NCBI RefSeq assembly: GCF_014905175.1 | Contig: NC_057792.1 | Span: 17,304,963-17,368,962 of the forward strand | DNA length: 64,000 bases | DNA from: Aphidius gifuensis | Lineage: Eukaryota > Arthropoda > Insecta > Hymenoptera > Braconidae | Direction of reading: 5' to 3' | Part shown: one piece after another, positions 24,936-36,302 of the stretch | Position numbering within the stretch: position 1 is the stretch's first letter | Layout: each line of letters begins with the position of its first letter | The notes under the pieces: model-generated | Database searches by the model: none | Seen by the model: the letters and a program-made list of their open reading frames with translations, nothing else | Told to the model about the DNA's origin: nothing | Translations under genes and position numbers: made by a program

Positions 24936-25360
24936 ATTTTTTATCAAGCGCATGTGCAAAAATATATCAGGACCCTTTCCACGTTATTATTCAAGTAATC
25001 ATTCCGAGATTTTATCAATCTCGATGATAAACTCAATAAACATGTATATAAATAAATAAATATAAATAAAAAATATGAATTTACATGTATATCTTATGCA
25101 AATTATATATCTATAATCAATTTGTATAATCATTTATGATAAATATATTTCTAACACATGTATTATTAAGTAATAGAAGAAAAAAAAATATACAGAAAAA
25201 AGTTATTTCTTTTACGTGAATCAAGTATGTATACGCGCGGTACATTGAAAAAGTTTTTTTTATAGATAAAAATGAAAAACTTATGAAATAAAATAAAAAA
25301 TGAAAAACAATATAATGATATTCTAAAAAAAATTGTGATTTCGGCGGTTGAAAAGTTTAA

Positions 25361-25370
25361 ACGCATGCGC
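25361..25370. promoter_or_regulatory. NRF1/Ewg-like palindromic site
   Basis: ACGCATGCGC is one base from the palindromic GCGCATGCGC element bound by NRF1/Ewg-type factors. A related GCGCATGTGC lies at about 24949. The two sites bracket part of the Lar 5'UTR intron. Confidence 0.3.
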
Positions 25371-27670
25371 TAAAGCATGATGCATTAGAAATGTTGAGAG
25401 AGTTTAAGCTCACTTTTGAAGGTATCGCAGTATGTAGTCTGATTCTTGTTGGTGTACAACGTTTACGGACATCTTTTGCTTAAACTGTTTAATCTACACG
25501 AGGTTTTTATATGTATATACAATCTGACATTGGCTAGTGTTTATATTCATTGACCTTTCATGACAGTATACACGTGAATTTATTGTGAAAAAATAAAATA
25601 AAGTTTGACAATTTCAAAAAGTTTATACAAAACTTTTATTTTCTATATTTGAATTGGTAAGTTTTTTTAAGCTTTTTTTATTTTCATAAAATTAGTAATA
25701 GATAATTTAATTTTCCATTGTTTTTTTTTTTTTAATTAGTTTTAAACAATTGTAGAATGAATTTTTAAAATTTTTTTTTTGATTTTATTTGTAAGTTAGC
25801 TATTTAAAATTATGTTATTTAAAGTTTTTTATTATTTTTTTTTTGTTTCAAATTTATATGATAATTGATAAGTGTAAAAAGTAATTTTTTTCAAAAACAA
25901 TTGAAATTTAAATATTTGAAAAATATACACTTCCGACGACGACACTCTAAGCGCAGCTCAAATAGAAATAATAATAAAAAAAAAAACTTGATCTCTCTCT
26001 GACGGAAAATAAACTTTGACGTACTTTGTAAAAACAAATATGACTTGACAATGCATTACATTAACTTTATATATATCTATATATTTGTTTGATAAAGTGA
26101 TGTTTTTTATGCAAACCCACAAAGTTATTATAATTCTATAGATGTTTGAAAAATAATAATTTCATATATTTTAGCTTGAAATATCAAACTTTATATATAA
26201 ATGAAATTGCGAGGGAAAATATACAGGACGTTACACTCGTTATATGCGAAAATAATAAAAAAGGTAAAAAAAAAAAAAAAAAACAGCCGGAACTCGGGTA
26301 ATTTTGATCACGCTATGTACCTTAATAATCAAGGATATATACTGACGTGACCGAATGTTTAAAAAGGAACACAACACCATTCAAAACCCCCCACAATGAT
26401 TTTATTATTTTTCCTCATTTTTGCAAATTCTTTTTCTCTTTCTTTTAATTCATTATTATCAAGGTCAAATTTTTTTTTTTTTTTTTTCAAAATATGATTA
26501 ATATTGAAATATGCATTTGGAGAAAAATAAAATTTTTTAGCTTTATAATAATATCAGTTTTTCTAAGTATATTTACATTTATATTTTATACTTATTGATA
26601 CGCGTTGTGATGTATTTCACGAGTTTACTGTCAGAAACATTTATTTTTTTTTTGACATAAAAAGAAACTTTTAATCTCATTGCATCAACAATATTTTTTT
26701 TATTTTTTATTTATTTCGTCTGACACATCAAGCACAAGCCAGTTAGTACTTGATACTATTTTCTTTTTATAAACTTTTACACGAGAAAAAAAAAAAAATT
26801 GTAAATTTCGATTTGATTCGATTAACATGACATATGAAATTAAAAATTTATTTGAATAGTTATTTTTTGATAATGGCATCATAAATATGTTATCAAGTAT
26901 TATTTAATTATCAAGCAGATACTGTAATTTTATTTTATTATACCGAAACTTTAATCAATTTTGTGTAATTAAATTATCTTTTTATAATTATAAAATCAAT
27001 AGAACATAATAGATGCACTCTTGATTAAATATTCAATGAAAAAAAAAAATCAATGATTTGCCTCCGTAAAACCATTAGATGTGATAGATAATTCGAAGCT
27101 GGCTAAAAACTTAATTTGTTTAATTGTTATCTATATATTGAAGCTATTTAGAAATAGAGTTCAGGTCAAGTTTATTTTTATTACATTTTGCAGATTACAA
27201 TACAGCTTCAATAATTCAAATAATCCAAAAATATATATCATTTTTTTTAATATTTGAAATAGATATAAATAATGAATGATCTATAAAATTAAAAATAATT
27301 TTTTTTCGTCTTTTTCATTAAATTGACTAACTATAAACTTGTCAAATAGTCGACTTATTAATAAATCTACATAAAACGAAATATTATTGATCCATTTTAT
27401 ACACCAGGTCAACTAAAAAAACTTGATGTGAAAATAATTTATCAAAGCGAATAGATATTAATATTAATTTATCATCTCTTGAATTTGATAATTAAAATGA
27501 TAAATTTAATTAATTTTTAAAAGAAATATATAAATTGATTAAATTATAATTTTCATATTTTATAGATGCTTCATTATCCAAATAAGAAAAAATAAAAAAA
27601 GAGCAAAAAGAAATAAAAGAAATGGATACCACAAAAACCATCAAGAAATATGCATATAATTATTCATCAA

Positions 27671-27728
27671 GTACGTAAGTGTAGTTACGTACGCAAATAG
27701 GGCCTCGCGTGTAGGTCACGCACACGCG
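27671..27728. repeat. Two adjacent perfect inverted repeats
   Basis: GTACGTAA (27671-27678) pairs with TTACGTAC (27685-27692) across 6 bases. CGCGTGT (27706-27712) pairs with ACACGCG (27722-27728) across 9 bases that contain AGGTCA. Both arms are perfect and GC-richer than the flanks. Confidence 0.7.
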
Positions 27729-28920
27729 ATACCTTTATAACAGCTTCCGGTAATGTTACTCGTGCAATGCTGTACTAACTATACTCTATTTTCACGTTTT
27801 GATAGTATAGTTACTTTTTTATATATACATTTAAAAAACAGTTCATATCCATACAAAAAGATGGGCTTTAAAAAATCCTTAACAATACTTTTTTTTTTTT
27901 ATTTTATAATCAATACTATAAAAAGTCATTTTCTATTTATTTGTTTACTTTTTTTTTTTACTCACATTTGATCTTTTGAATTAATCAGTAATTGACTCGT
28001 TTATGAATAATAAATGAATCACATGAATAATTTTATTTTAACGATTTAATATTATTATTCAAAAAAAAAAAAAAATTCAACTATAATTTTGTAATTCATA
28101 AGAATTCGCGTGCAATAAATTTAATATTTTTTTTTTTTTGAATAAAAATATAGCCTATTAGTTGGATTATATTTATTTTACCTGACATTTATTAAAATTA
28201 AGATGATAATATTTGTTTTAATATTTTTTAGAAAAAAAAGTTGAAATTTAAAAAAAAAAAAAAGTACATTTTATCTTGTAAAGTGGAAATGTTTTTTAAA
28301 CAATATTATTAAAACATAAAAATAAGTAAAAAGATGGTAATTATTATGTTTTTTTTTTAAACTTTGGATATTGTTTTTTTTTTTTGGACAATTGTGCGCA
28401 TTTTATATTGTCATAATTTTACCTGCGCATGTCTTGAGATATTCGTGCGGCTCTCATTGATGCATGGTTTTTTTTTTTTTTTTTAATTTTACGTATGAAG
28501 AAAGTAACATGGCTTACTATGTCGTTACTACTATACTATTTTATTGAAATAATAATAACTCGTATTAGCTTTTTTTTTCATAATTTTTTAACAATGTATG
28601 CAATGTAGTTTTGATGAATTTCCAGTAAACACACAAACACCTTTACACCATAATTTATTTTTTATCCTTTTTTTTTCATTATAAATTATAATAAATGAAA
28701 AAAAAATATAAAAAATATAATTTATAATAATAGACATTATCATTATTAATAGGATAATTTAAAAATATTACTTTTCATAATAAAAATAAAGCTATTAATA
28801 ATAACAATTTGTAAATAAAAAATTTTAAATAAATTACTATTATTAATATCAATTTTAATTAATAAATTGTGTAAATATTAATAATGTAAATAATGAAAAA
28901 AAAAATTAATTTAAACATAC

Positions 28921-28984
28921 CTATAAAAAATTCAATAGTTGATGGTTGTTTTTTGTGTGGAAAAATTTACTGCTCCTTTTTTTT
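28921..28984 (-). other. Lar: Probable Lar 5'UTR exon
   Basis: Minus-strand 64-nt block between acceptor TTTTTGTTACAG and donor ATAG|GTATGT. It has no usable start codon and lies between the inferred first exon and the signal-peptide exon, as expected for an internal untranslated exon. Assigned from splice signals and order only. Confidence 0.5.
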
Positions 28985-29432
28985 CTGTAACAAAAAAATA
29001 AAAACAAAAATTAATATAAACTATTTCACTTAAAATAATTAAATGAAAACATTGATGGAGTAAAACAAAAAATAAGTAATAAATTTGAGTAAATAAAATA
29101 TATGAATAAATACAAGTAAAAAAGTAAATTAAAAAAATGTCAATAATAATAAGTACAAGCTAAATAAAAAAAGACACAAAATGCAGCATTCTGATGTAGG
29201 TATGCGAAATCCGAGGCACAATTCAATCGATATTTTCTTCAAACTAAAATGTCTAAAAAAACTAGGGTGGCATTAAGACACAATGTTAAATAATTCATTA
29301 AATGCCATAATAGTTAAATAATTAAATAAAAATATATGTAAATAATTAATTGACATAACAGCAACAACAACAACAACAATTGACACTTGATATTAATCAA
29401 AATAAAAAACAAGCTTAATAAAAAAAACTCAC

Positions 29433-29650
29433 CCTTTTCTTGTTATAATTAAAAAAGCCAATTAAATTGTTGTCACTTGATTATATTAATAAACAATTAT
29501 TAAACACTGTTAATTCACGCATTTTTATGCATTATTATTGATTATTTAATATTATAAAACACATGAAAAATATTATAAAAAAGATGATTGTTAGTTAAAC
29601 TGACAGAAACGACAATTGTATCGTCAAGAACTGGGTAGCCATATTGGAAT
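29433..29650 (-). other. Lar: Probable Lar first (untranslated) exon
   Basis: Minus-strand block ending in AAAAGG|GTGAGT (donor from 29432). The left limit is set by the donor; the right limit is a guess from the sharp change in composition near 29600-29680. No long frame is present. The nearest exon-like block downstream on this strand is 28921-28984, and then the Lar signal-peptide exon. Confidence 0.45.
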
Positions 29651-29690
29651 TTCATGATCATACAATGCTGCCACCTGGTTTATATATTTT
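29590..29690 (-). promoter_or_regulatory. Candidate Lar promoter
   Basis: A less AT-rich patch holding, on the minus strand, CCACCTGG-type E-box sequence (plus-strand CTGCCACCTGG) and CCAATATGGC, which resembles a YY1/Pho-type ATGGC site. It immediately precedes the inferred untranslated Lar exon. No TATA box at a canonical distance is evident. The start site cannot be fixed from sequence alone. Confidence 0.4.
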
Positions 29691-29699
29691 GTAAACATT

Positions 29700-32400
29700 A
29701 ATTTAATAATTCAAAATTAATTTAAAATAATATTACTTTTTTTTTTAATTATAAATATTTTTATTATTACTTGATTATCTGTAATTATTTAATTATTTTT
29801 TATTTAATTTTTTTTTTGTTTTTTTATATAATTCATACCACAGCAAGTAAAGTAGAATATTTTTTTTTTTTTATTTTTCATTGATCTTTTTACCGACAAT
29901 TTTAGTGAGAAGAAAAAATTTATTTCTAGGAAATAATAGATGGTGCCACAATTATTGTTGAAAATTTAAAAAAAATTTCAAATAAAAAATAAATAAATTT
30001 CTAATAAAAAAATTATTTAAAAAATTTATATAACTATTTGTGTTGAAAAAAAAAAATTAATTTTACTTTTTAAATTTATAATATCAAAGTTGTTTATTTT
30101 AAATTGATAACTAACTGGCGATTAATTGAATGATAATAAATTTTTTAGATATATCAATTGTCATTTGCAAATAAAAATCTTTAATCAAGATTCATGATAA
30201 ATAAACACCTGTTAATAATAAAATAATTATCCAATTAATTGATAAATTAAAAATGATTAAATTTATAAACATAAAAAAAACAAATAAATAAATTTTAAAT
30301 TAAAAAAAATTGTATGAATCATGGGTTACATTGTTGCCCCATGAAACTTGACACATTACAGTAAAACTTTCACTTGATTGAATGAATTTTACGATAATAA
30401 CATCAATTCCGTCTGTCTGACTGTCTGAAAATTATATTTAAATTACTTGTAATTTATAAAAAGTATAAAAATATTTTCAACTTAACAGCTTATTTATTAA
30501 TACATTTAAATTTACTTTTTTACATTATTACTATTAAGCTTTTTTTTATTTTCCAAAATTACATGTTCATTTTATACTCATCAAGATCATCAAAAAATTC
30601 CATAGTGTATACACATTAGTAATTAATGTTACTATAATTTAGTAACCCGATATCTCTAGTTTTTTTTTTTCAACTCCAGTATATATGGAAGATGTAATTA
30701 CTTATCATTTTCCGTATCGAGAATCGCGAGGTACAAGAGTACATATGAAAAAATAAACCTATCGTTTTAAAATACACAGCTTCAACATCAGTCCAACAGA
30801 ATTTTTTCAAAGAAAATACTTTTTTTTCATTTGAAAAAATTAAAAAAAAAAAAAAGATTTACTTTTTTTCATTCATTTTATTCGTGTTTCGTTGAAGCAC
30901 GCGTGATCCCTCTTCACTCATGTCAATTTTTTTTTATTTTTTATATATTCCCTCATATACGTGATACGCAGCTTGTATTAATTGAAAAAAAAAAAATTGC
31001 ACATTGCAGCATGCACCTGGCAAAATAGTTTATAAAATTTAACTTTGAGATTTAATCATCAAGTACAATTTTAATTGTAATCATTTTGTATAATTTTAAT
31101 TTATATTTATAATTTTACACCTACATATTGTTACTGTCATTATTCATATTGATTAATTTATAAAAAAATATTTTTCTTGTGTCAAGGTAAACAAGTTTTG
31201 AACTTTCATTATCGTTTGATCGCGATATTTACAAATTAATCGATATATACATTGTAGAAAAAATAAAAATGAAGCAAGTTATATTGCTACCTATACTCTA
31301 TATTAATCTTAACGTCTCTTTTAATTTTCTATATTAATTTACAGTGTCTAATAAAATATTTCTCATATAATATAATATATAAAATGATTATCTTAAAATG
31401 CAAGATAAAAGCTGAATATCAATAATATTTTTACGTGCATGTGCTAAAAATAAAAGTAAAATATTTAATTTTTCATAAAAATAAGTACATATTAAAAAAA
31501 AAAAAAATATAAATGGGATGAAAGAAGGCCGCAACACAGTCGGACAAAAGAGATAAATACATGAGAATGATGATGGGAAACGAGCCGAAAAAGATGCGTT
31601 ATTTGTTCGTTAGTGTAGACTTGCTAAAATTTTTCAACAAGTGACGTTTAAGAGTGAGAAAAAGCCATAATCTGCAACCACATAATGTGCATGAATGAAT
31701 TGAATATCATACCAAAAACGTGCTGATGCTATATTATTATTAAATTTAAAATAAATTCATATTTTTTTTTGAAAAATATAAGAATGAGATAAACAAGATA
31801 ATGATGATGATGATGATGATAAAGTAAAGGAAAAAATTAATAAAAAAAAATATAAAAGAAGGTCACTAGAATATAATATTAAAGACACAAAATTTATATA
31901 AAAAAATCACGATCAAGACACAAGTTTGTTGACAGATACATTCGAATTATTTGAAAATGTTTTAGTGTATACATGAAGAGACATATATATATGCAACAAC
32001 AACCTGCTTATGCATTGCCTTTTTAGAAGTCTGTTTTTTTTTTTATTCAAAAAAACTAAACAAGGTCTCACAAAATATATAGACTTGAATTAAATTGGCA
32101 ACGACGAATGACTTCCTTCCGCAGATGTCATACAGTCAAAAAAAAATAAAAAAAAATATTATATTTTTTAGTTTAGAAATATTGATCATCATGATTTTTG
32201 TTGTTGTTGTTTTTTTTTGTTGATTATTAATTTATTATATATGGTTTAAATTTAGGATAATATTGTATTCAAAATTATTGTTTAGTTTGTGGAGTATTGT
32301 CATCAAGGAATTTGCGTATTTCAGTCAGTTAAGTCACGGAATATTGTTCGTTAGGTATTACATAGGACGCCACGAATTCCAGTTTATGTGCTGACTGGTG
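29700..32400. other. Lar-bnl intergenic DNA
   Basis: AT-rich spacer with many A/T runs and a (GAT)n microsatellite at 31797-31820. Less AT-rich patches at about 30640-30800 and 31515-31720 have no splice-bounded exon or long frame. Probably shared regulatory space of two divergent genes. Confidence 0.5.
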
Positions 32401-32439
32401 CCACATAAATTAAAAACCAGTTTGTAGATTGCACTCGAC

Positions 32440-32637
32440 TTAAAATTGAAATATTTCATCTATTTTACTAACACCACAAGTTATCATCACACAACCCTTA
32501 GCTTCATTGAAATTTTTTGACACCATTATCATCATCATGTTTATTTTAATATTTTTTTTTTTTCGTTTTTTTTGTTTATCTAAATTTCTACTCACAATAT
32601 CATCCAATTCATGTTCCATTGTATGACAAAAACACAC
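32440..32637 (-). CDS. Unassigned 65-codon ORF
   Basis: Minus-strand frame with MCFCHTMEHELDDIVSRNL, a Lys-rich middle from an A-run, and MVSKNFNEAKGCVMITCGVS then KIDEIFQF. The two ends look protein-like, the middle does not. A GTGAGT follows MEHELDDI, so the middle could be intronic, but I see no good acceptor for the second part. Unknown; possibly decayed coding sequence. Confidence 0.2.
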   Translation of the reverse strand: MCFCHTMEHELDDIVSRNLDKQKKRKKKNIKINMMMIMVSKNFNEAKGCVMITCGVSKIDEIFQF

Positions 32638-32695
32638 CCTTTTTACTCTCCAAATATTTCATTCTATATTTTTTATTTTTAATATATAAAATAGC

Positions 32696-32860
32696 AAGCA
32701 ACTGCGTATCCAACCGCGGTCATTTAACTTTGATGAGTGTGAAGCACTTATTGATGGAATTTATTCTCGCAATAGAGAATCATTACTAACTGATTCTTTT
32801 TTCAAACAAAAAAAAATTAACTTTATAAAGTGTCTAGAAGCATTATATAAATTTATATGA
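32696..32860 (+). pseudogene. Coding-like fragment, possible terminal exon or relic
   Basis: After a T-rich tract and AAAATAG at 32694, a plus-strand frame reads KQLRIQPRSFNFDECEALID, then GIYSRNRESLLTDSFFKQKK and INFIKCLEALYKFI, ending at TGA 32858. An AATAAA lies just downstream. It has no ATG and no visible upstream partner. The residue mix is ordinary globular-protein-like, unlike chance frames nearby. It could be the last exon of an unseen transcript or a fragment of a mobile element or retrocopy; family not recognised. Confidence 0.3.
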
Positions 32861-33257
32861 GATAAATAAATAAAAAATTCTTTTATTTTATTCTATTGTC
32901 TTGGGATAATATTTGGGACAATTGGAATGCCAAAAAATATATTGTTCACCATTGACAATAGCCATTTGCAAATAAATTTCATAGAAAAAAAAGTTATATA
33001 TTTAAATTGATAAAAATCTTATGATACAAGATTATGATCAATTTTGAAGTGTAAAAGTACAATTATAATTATGCTTACACACGGATTCTGAGATTTGATA
33101 TACAAGAATTTATGATAAGATATATAAAATCATAATAATATGTGTGTATGTGTATTGCATGTATGTATAGACATAATAGATAATAAATTGATAAGATAAA
33201 AAAGAAGAAAGAACATGTGCTAAAGACAAAAAGAGATGGAAACAAAGTATTTTAATA

Positions 33258-33375
33258 GTTTTGATGATGCTGATGAGGCTGATGATGATGAAAATTATAA
33301 TAATGATAATTATTAAGATAAAATCTAGATCATGATGATGATAATGACAATGATGATGATTATGATGATGTTGAT
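33258..33375. repeat. Imperfect (GAT)n microsatellite
   Basis: GAT/GATGCT/GATAAT units over about 120 bases in the Lar-bnl intergenic region; no gene content. Confidence 0.8.
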
Positions 33376-33599
33376 AATGTCAATGTTGTTTCTGCACCCA
33401 GTGGAATCATAATGGCACACGATCATTTTTTTTTTATCCTCAAGTGTCCAAATGTACCAATATGACTTTGGTACTTTTTGCTTGATCCAACTTGCCGCCA
33501 CTTGAATTTATACATGTATATTTTACAGCAGCAATTGTGCGTGCGTGCTTGCGTGTATTGATATAGCTATATATATATTTGTTGAGTATTATATTGCGT

Positions 33600-33790
33600 A
33601 TGTGTATACCAGTAACCAGCAGCCAGAAGCAACCAGCAATGCCGACGACGACCAAGTGGCCCGATATCTGCGCTGGAGACGAGAATTGTGCGGCACACGT
33701 TCAGTAGTTTCTCGGGCGCCGGACCGGCATCATCCGACCTCCATGACGAGAGATAACATATCGAGCCAGACGATCCACTTTGTGTGTCTC
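33600..33790 (+). promoter_or_regulatory. Candidate bnl promoter / first exon island
   Basis: The most GC-rich stretch between Lar and bnl. It holds an initiator-like TTCAGT with A at 33703, and at +18 to +25 relative to that base CGGACCGG, which resembles the arthropod MTE core element at most positions. There is no TATA upstream. It lies about 1.6 kb upstream of the bnl start codon on the same strand. A frame through it (RYLRWRRELCGTRSVV) is probably not translated. Other starts, such as the 34370-34560 patch, are possible. Confidence 0.35.
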
Positions 33791-33805
33791 GATTTTTTTA
33801 TTTAA

Positions 33806-35307
33806 AAAAAAATTATAAAAATAACAACAAAAAAAAATACCCTCAATCACAGTGATCTCTGCAATTTAATTTTCCGTGATTTTATTTAATAAGATTTTTT
33901 TTTTTTTAAGGAAAAAAATTGAAATATATGTATATTTTTTTTTTTTTTTATATTGTGATTTATTTATCACATTTGATAAATATTTATTATTACAATTTTT
34001 TTTTTTTTTTTTCAAATAAAAACTAAAAAATAGAAAGAAAAAAAAAATTGACATCAGTGTGTTTGAGAAGGTGATATATAAAAATAATGATTATGATGAT
34101 GATGATTATGATGATGACGATGATGATGATTATGATGATGATGATGATTATGATTATGATTAATGACTCTGTGCTGTAAAACATGACATATGATCGGGTG
34201 GATAATTTGTATTATTTTATATTTTTTTATTTATGATTTTTTGTTTTTCACTTTTTTTTTTTGGTAACCAGGTGTAATAATAATACACAGTAATAAAGTT
34301 TAAAAAATAATAAATTAAAAGTTAAAAAATTTGATATATTTTCATGTTTAATCGATTGATTGTAATATCGATACCATAAGCTAGTTTGATCTAGCAAGGT
34401 GGAAGAAGGAGACGAGTAAAGGAAGTCAGCCGTTAAGGCGAAACCAGTGACGTGTCGGTTGGATACGTTCTTGCGATTAATAGAGCGAGTTTGAAAACGG
34501 TGTAGTGTAACAAGGAAGAAAAAGATCAGGTGCAAGCCATAAAAGTGGAATTGCCAAAGGTAACAAGCAGCATGATCAGCCTACATCATTCATCACTATA
34601 TCAATATATATTTTAATTTTTTTCAATTTTCTTTTATCTCAAAATAACGAAAAAAAAAAAAACAAATTAATAAATTAAATAAATTAAAATTACATGCGTA
34701 ATTTTGTACTTTATATATACAAGTTTTTTTATTTTTCGTTAAATTAAATATCGCATCAATAAATATAAAAGAAAAATTGAAAAATTCAATCAACTTTTAT
34801 AAAACATTGGATAGTTAAAAGTTAAAAGTTTAAAAAAAAATAAAAAGTGTGTGCATATGTGTGTTTAAAAAAATTACAAAGTTCAATGACTTTGATTGAC
34901 TTATTTTGATAATTATTAAAATAATCTGATCATCAAAATTAAATATATTTGTGTGTGTTAATAATTGTGTTAATGAATTAATTTTTTTTTTTCATCAATT
35001 ATATATTGTGAAAATATAAAATAAAAACAAATAATAATAATAACAAGTTAAATGAGACGAGATGAAAAAGTACGTGAGGCTCGGTTGCATACGAGCCAAC
35101 AGTATTTGTTGCATTTTATATCGCCTCACAGCTACTTACAAGCGATCAGTAATAATGTCTTATCTGACCAATACAATAAACTCATCAATTTATACTGGTG
35201 ATCCAAAGTGTATTAAATACATTATAAATTTTGAAATTATTAAATACAAATAAAGTGTGTGTGTTTATTTAAATTATATAAAAAAAAAATTTTTTTTAAA
35301 ATAACAG
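33806..35307. other. bnl upstream region
   Basis: Mostly AT-rich. A (GAT)n repeat spans 34085-34162. A less AT-rich patch at 34370-34560 ends in CCAAAG|GTAACA and could be a 5'UTR exon of bnl. A TTTTAAAATAACAG acceptor at 35307 would define the start of the coding exon. Neither is proven. Confidence 0.35.
35062..35253 (+). CDS. uORF or 5' exon ORF upstream of bnl
   Basis: A 63-codon frame from ATG 35062 (MKKYVRLGCIRANSICCILY) in a less AT-rich patch ending about 90 bases before the bnl start. It contains YLTNTINSSIYTGDPKC. If the bnl transcript is continuous here it is an upstream ORF that could dampen translation; if the acceptor at 35307 is used it is intronic. No homology recognised. Confidence 0.22.
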   Translation: MKKYVRLGCIRANSICCILYRLTATYKRSVIMSYLTNTINSSIYTGDPKCIKYIINFEIIKYK

Positions 35308-35344
35308 TTAACAAAAATAATAAAAGTGTGTGGATGAGAGCGTC

Positions 35345-36302
35345 ATGCCCGGTGAGATCGACACGGGCGGGCCAAGGGTGCTGCATCATAATTCAGACTG
35401 GCCAATATCGATCTATCAAAAATGCAACAACTTGATAAAATATAATACCCAAAATTATATTATAAATCATAAAATTTATAATCATAATATAATATCACGT
35501 AAAAAACAAAAAAAACATAAATTTAAATGTAAAAAATTAATTTTATTATTTAAAACATATTATAATAATTATAATAAAAATAAAAATGAAAATATTTATA
35601 GTCAATATATATCAAAATATACAAGTAAAAAGGTTGATGAACTTGACATATCAAACAATCACCTCGAACTTGACTATCGTGACGATACAAATCATACACA
35701 CTGTGATTTCTATCTTCAATTTAGATTTATTCAATCAAAATTATTATTTCAAAAAAATCAAAATAGAAGTAATTGTCTTGCTATTGATTTACAAAAAAAT
35801 ACTTCAAATAATACATTAATACTAAGTGACATTAATAAAAATAAAAATAATATAAATAATAATAATAATATTAATAATAATAATAAAGCAAGCAGACCAA
35901 ATAATTACGCGTGGTTAGTGAGTCAAAGTGATAAAAGTTCAAAGTGTAAATTAAATTGTGAAAATATAATAAAAAATGAAAAAAAAAAAAAAAATTTTTT
36001 TTTAAATAATAATAATAAAAATTATTCATATATATATTTATTATTATTATTTATAATAATATTATTTGGTAATACAAAAACAATAAATAAAACAAATATT
36101 AAAATTATTAGTATTGGTACATTATTAAATATTGTTAATGGAGCACCAGCTGATTATGATGCAGCAATACGTGCTGAAAGATCAGCAAATTTATCACATA
36201 TTACTGGACCATCTAAGAAAATTCAAATATTTATTAAGAATAGATTTCTTCAAATATTTCCAGATGGTACTGTTAATGGTTCCAGTGATCCGTCAAATTA
36301 TA
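35345..36302 (+). CDS. bnl: bnl exon 1: N-terminal extension, signal segment, start of FGF core
   Basis: Donor TATA|GTGAGT from 36303, phase 1. Includes AAT (Asn) runs near 35848-35886, the hydrophobic segment near 36020-36075, and the FGF core start SKKIQIFIKNRFLQIF. Sequons NLS and NGS lie after the hydrophobic segment, consistent with secretion. No in-frame Met occurs just before the hydrophobic segment, so the long pre-signal region appears to be translated if this start is right. Confidence 0.85.

Larger units (their letters stand above)
22827..28920. other. Lar 5'UTR intron (6.1 kb)
   Basis: Inferred intron between the untranslated exon at 28.9 kb and the signal-peptide exon. It is very AT-rich, with a (GT)n tract at about 23113. 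Islands: a CpG-dense patch at 24845-24935, a GCATGCGC-type palindrome at 25361-25370, a patch at 25395-25505, and paired hairpins at 27671-27728. No exon of a known gene is found. Confidence 0.45.

Noticed and set aside
35330..35345. bnl start at 35330
   Set aside because: That position is GTG; the first in-frame ATG is 35345, five codons later. The ATG at 35334 is in another frame and stops soon.
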